A DNA stretch of 64,000 nucleotides from positions 1,488,001 through 1,552,000 of the forward strand of contig NZ_CP127832.1 in the NCBI RefSeq assembly GCF_030389495.1, written 5' to 3'. Origin of the DNA: Ligilactobacillus cholophilus (GTDB taxonomy: Bacteria; Bacillota; Bacilli; Lactobacillales; Lactobacillaceae). A program made the translations under genes and the position numbers. The notes beneath the pieces are model-generated. The model was not told the DNA's origin. It did not search any database and saw only the letters and a list, made by a program, of their open reading frames with translations. Positions 63,824-64,000 of this stretch are shown piece by piece. The first letter of the stretch is position 1; each line of letters opens with the position of its first letter.

Positions 63824-64000
63824 ATGAATATTAGAGATTTAGAATATTTCAATACATTGGTTGAAGTTAAAAATTTTTCGCTCGTTGCACAAAAATTTAA
63901 CGTCTCACAACCAACGATTACAATGGCGATTCGTCGTTTAGAAAAAGAATATCAAACTAAATTTTTTATTCGTAATCAAGCGCATAAAGAATTGATCGTT
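63824..64000 (+). CDS. mleR: LysR-family malolactic regulator MleR, N-terminal part
   Basis: The frame runs from ATG 63824 off the right edge (59 codons seen). MNIRDLEYFNTLVEVKNFSLVAQKFNVSQPTITMAIRRLEKEY is the winged helix-turn-helix of LysR regulators. Divergence from mleS is the classic mleR arrangement; malate-dependent activation of mleS-mleP is inferred by analogy. The effector domain is outside the window. Confidence 0.92.
   Translation, partial: MNIRDLEYFNTLVEVKNFSLVAQKFNVSQPTITMAIRRLEKEYQTKFFIRNQAHKELIV

Overview
The window is about 64 kb of low-GC DNA (roughly one third G+C by eye) with closely spaced genes, strong AGGAGG-type ribosome binding sites and frequent TTG starts. Gene content points to a lactic acid bacterium of the Lactobacillaceae: malolactic enzyme with its permease and LysR regulator, a pyruvoyl histidine decarboxylase cluster, a KxYKxGKxW-type signal peptide, an LPxTG adhesin and Wzd/Wze/Wzb polysaccharide regulators. 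Base composition and content would fit Ligilactobacillus (for example a L. salivarius-like species), but the species cannot be fixed from the sequence alone. No rRNA, tRNA, CRISPR array, transposase or integrase was recognised.

Layout. 1-1.5 kb: end of an amino acid permease and an NAD kinase. 1.6-21.6 kb: a mosaic cell-surface polysaccharide region with genes on both strands: galactofuranosyltransferase-like protein, a membrane/LTA-synthase-like fusion, a frameshifted multi-pass membrane protein, a GH25 muramidase with long cell-wall-binding repeats, a GT14-type transferase, flippase, UDP-galactopyranose mutase, a priming transferase, several glycosyltransferases and a polymerase. 21.7-36.4 kb: a second, uninterrupted plus-strand Wzx/Wzy operon (inactive serine-hydrolase-like protein, Wzd, Wze, Wzb, epimerase, priming transferase, glycosyltransferases, Wzy, Wzx). 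Two complete polysaccharide assembly systems therefore lie side by side.

36.5-41.6 kb: Na+/H+ antiporter, a ComK-like gene divergent from a competence-type sigma factor gene interrupted by an in-frame TGA at a probable Trp codon, a DUF1659/DUF2922 pair, and a GT-C-type membrane protein. 41.9-46.4 kb: the histamine cluster hdcP-hdcA-hdcB-hisS, with a near-consensus promoter overlapped by a cre-like palindrome before hdcA and a histidine T-box before hisS. 46.9-50.3 kb: a synthase-dependent polysaccharide operon (degenerate GGDEF membrane protein, a 52-residue membrane protein, BcsA-like GT2, GH8 hydrolase).

50.3-64 kb: lipoprotein, Ca2+-type P-ATPase, AhpC, an LPxTG adhesin with serine-rich repeats, an unexplained structured intergenic region (56.7-57.0 kb), ThiD/PdxK-like kinase, SDR oxidoreductase, nucleoside hydrolase, LCP-family ligase, and the malolactic locus mleP-mleS with divergent mleR running off the end.

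The main themes are surface polysaccharide assembly and acid-tolerance decarboxylation: histidine to histamine and malate to lactate both consume a cytoplasmic proton and can generate proton motive force. The most interesting observations are the interrupted competence sigma factor beside comK, the catalytically dead serine hydrolase heading the EPS operon, the (TA)n frameshift in a membrane protein, the cre/promoter/T-box control of the histamine cluster, and the degenerate-GGDEF polysaccharide synthase operon.
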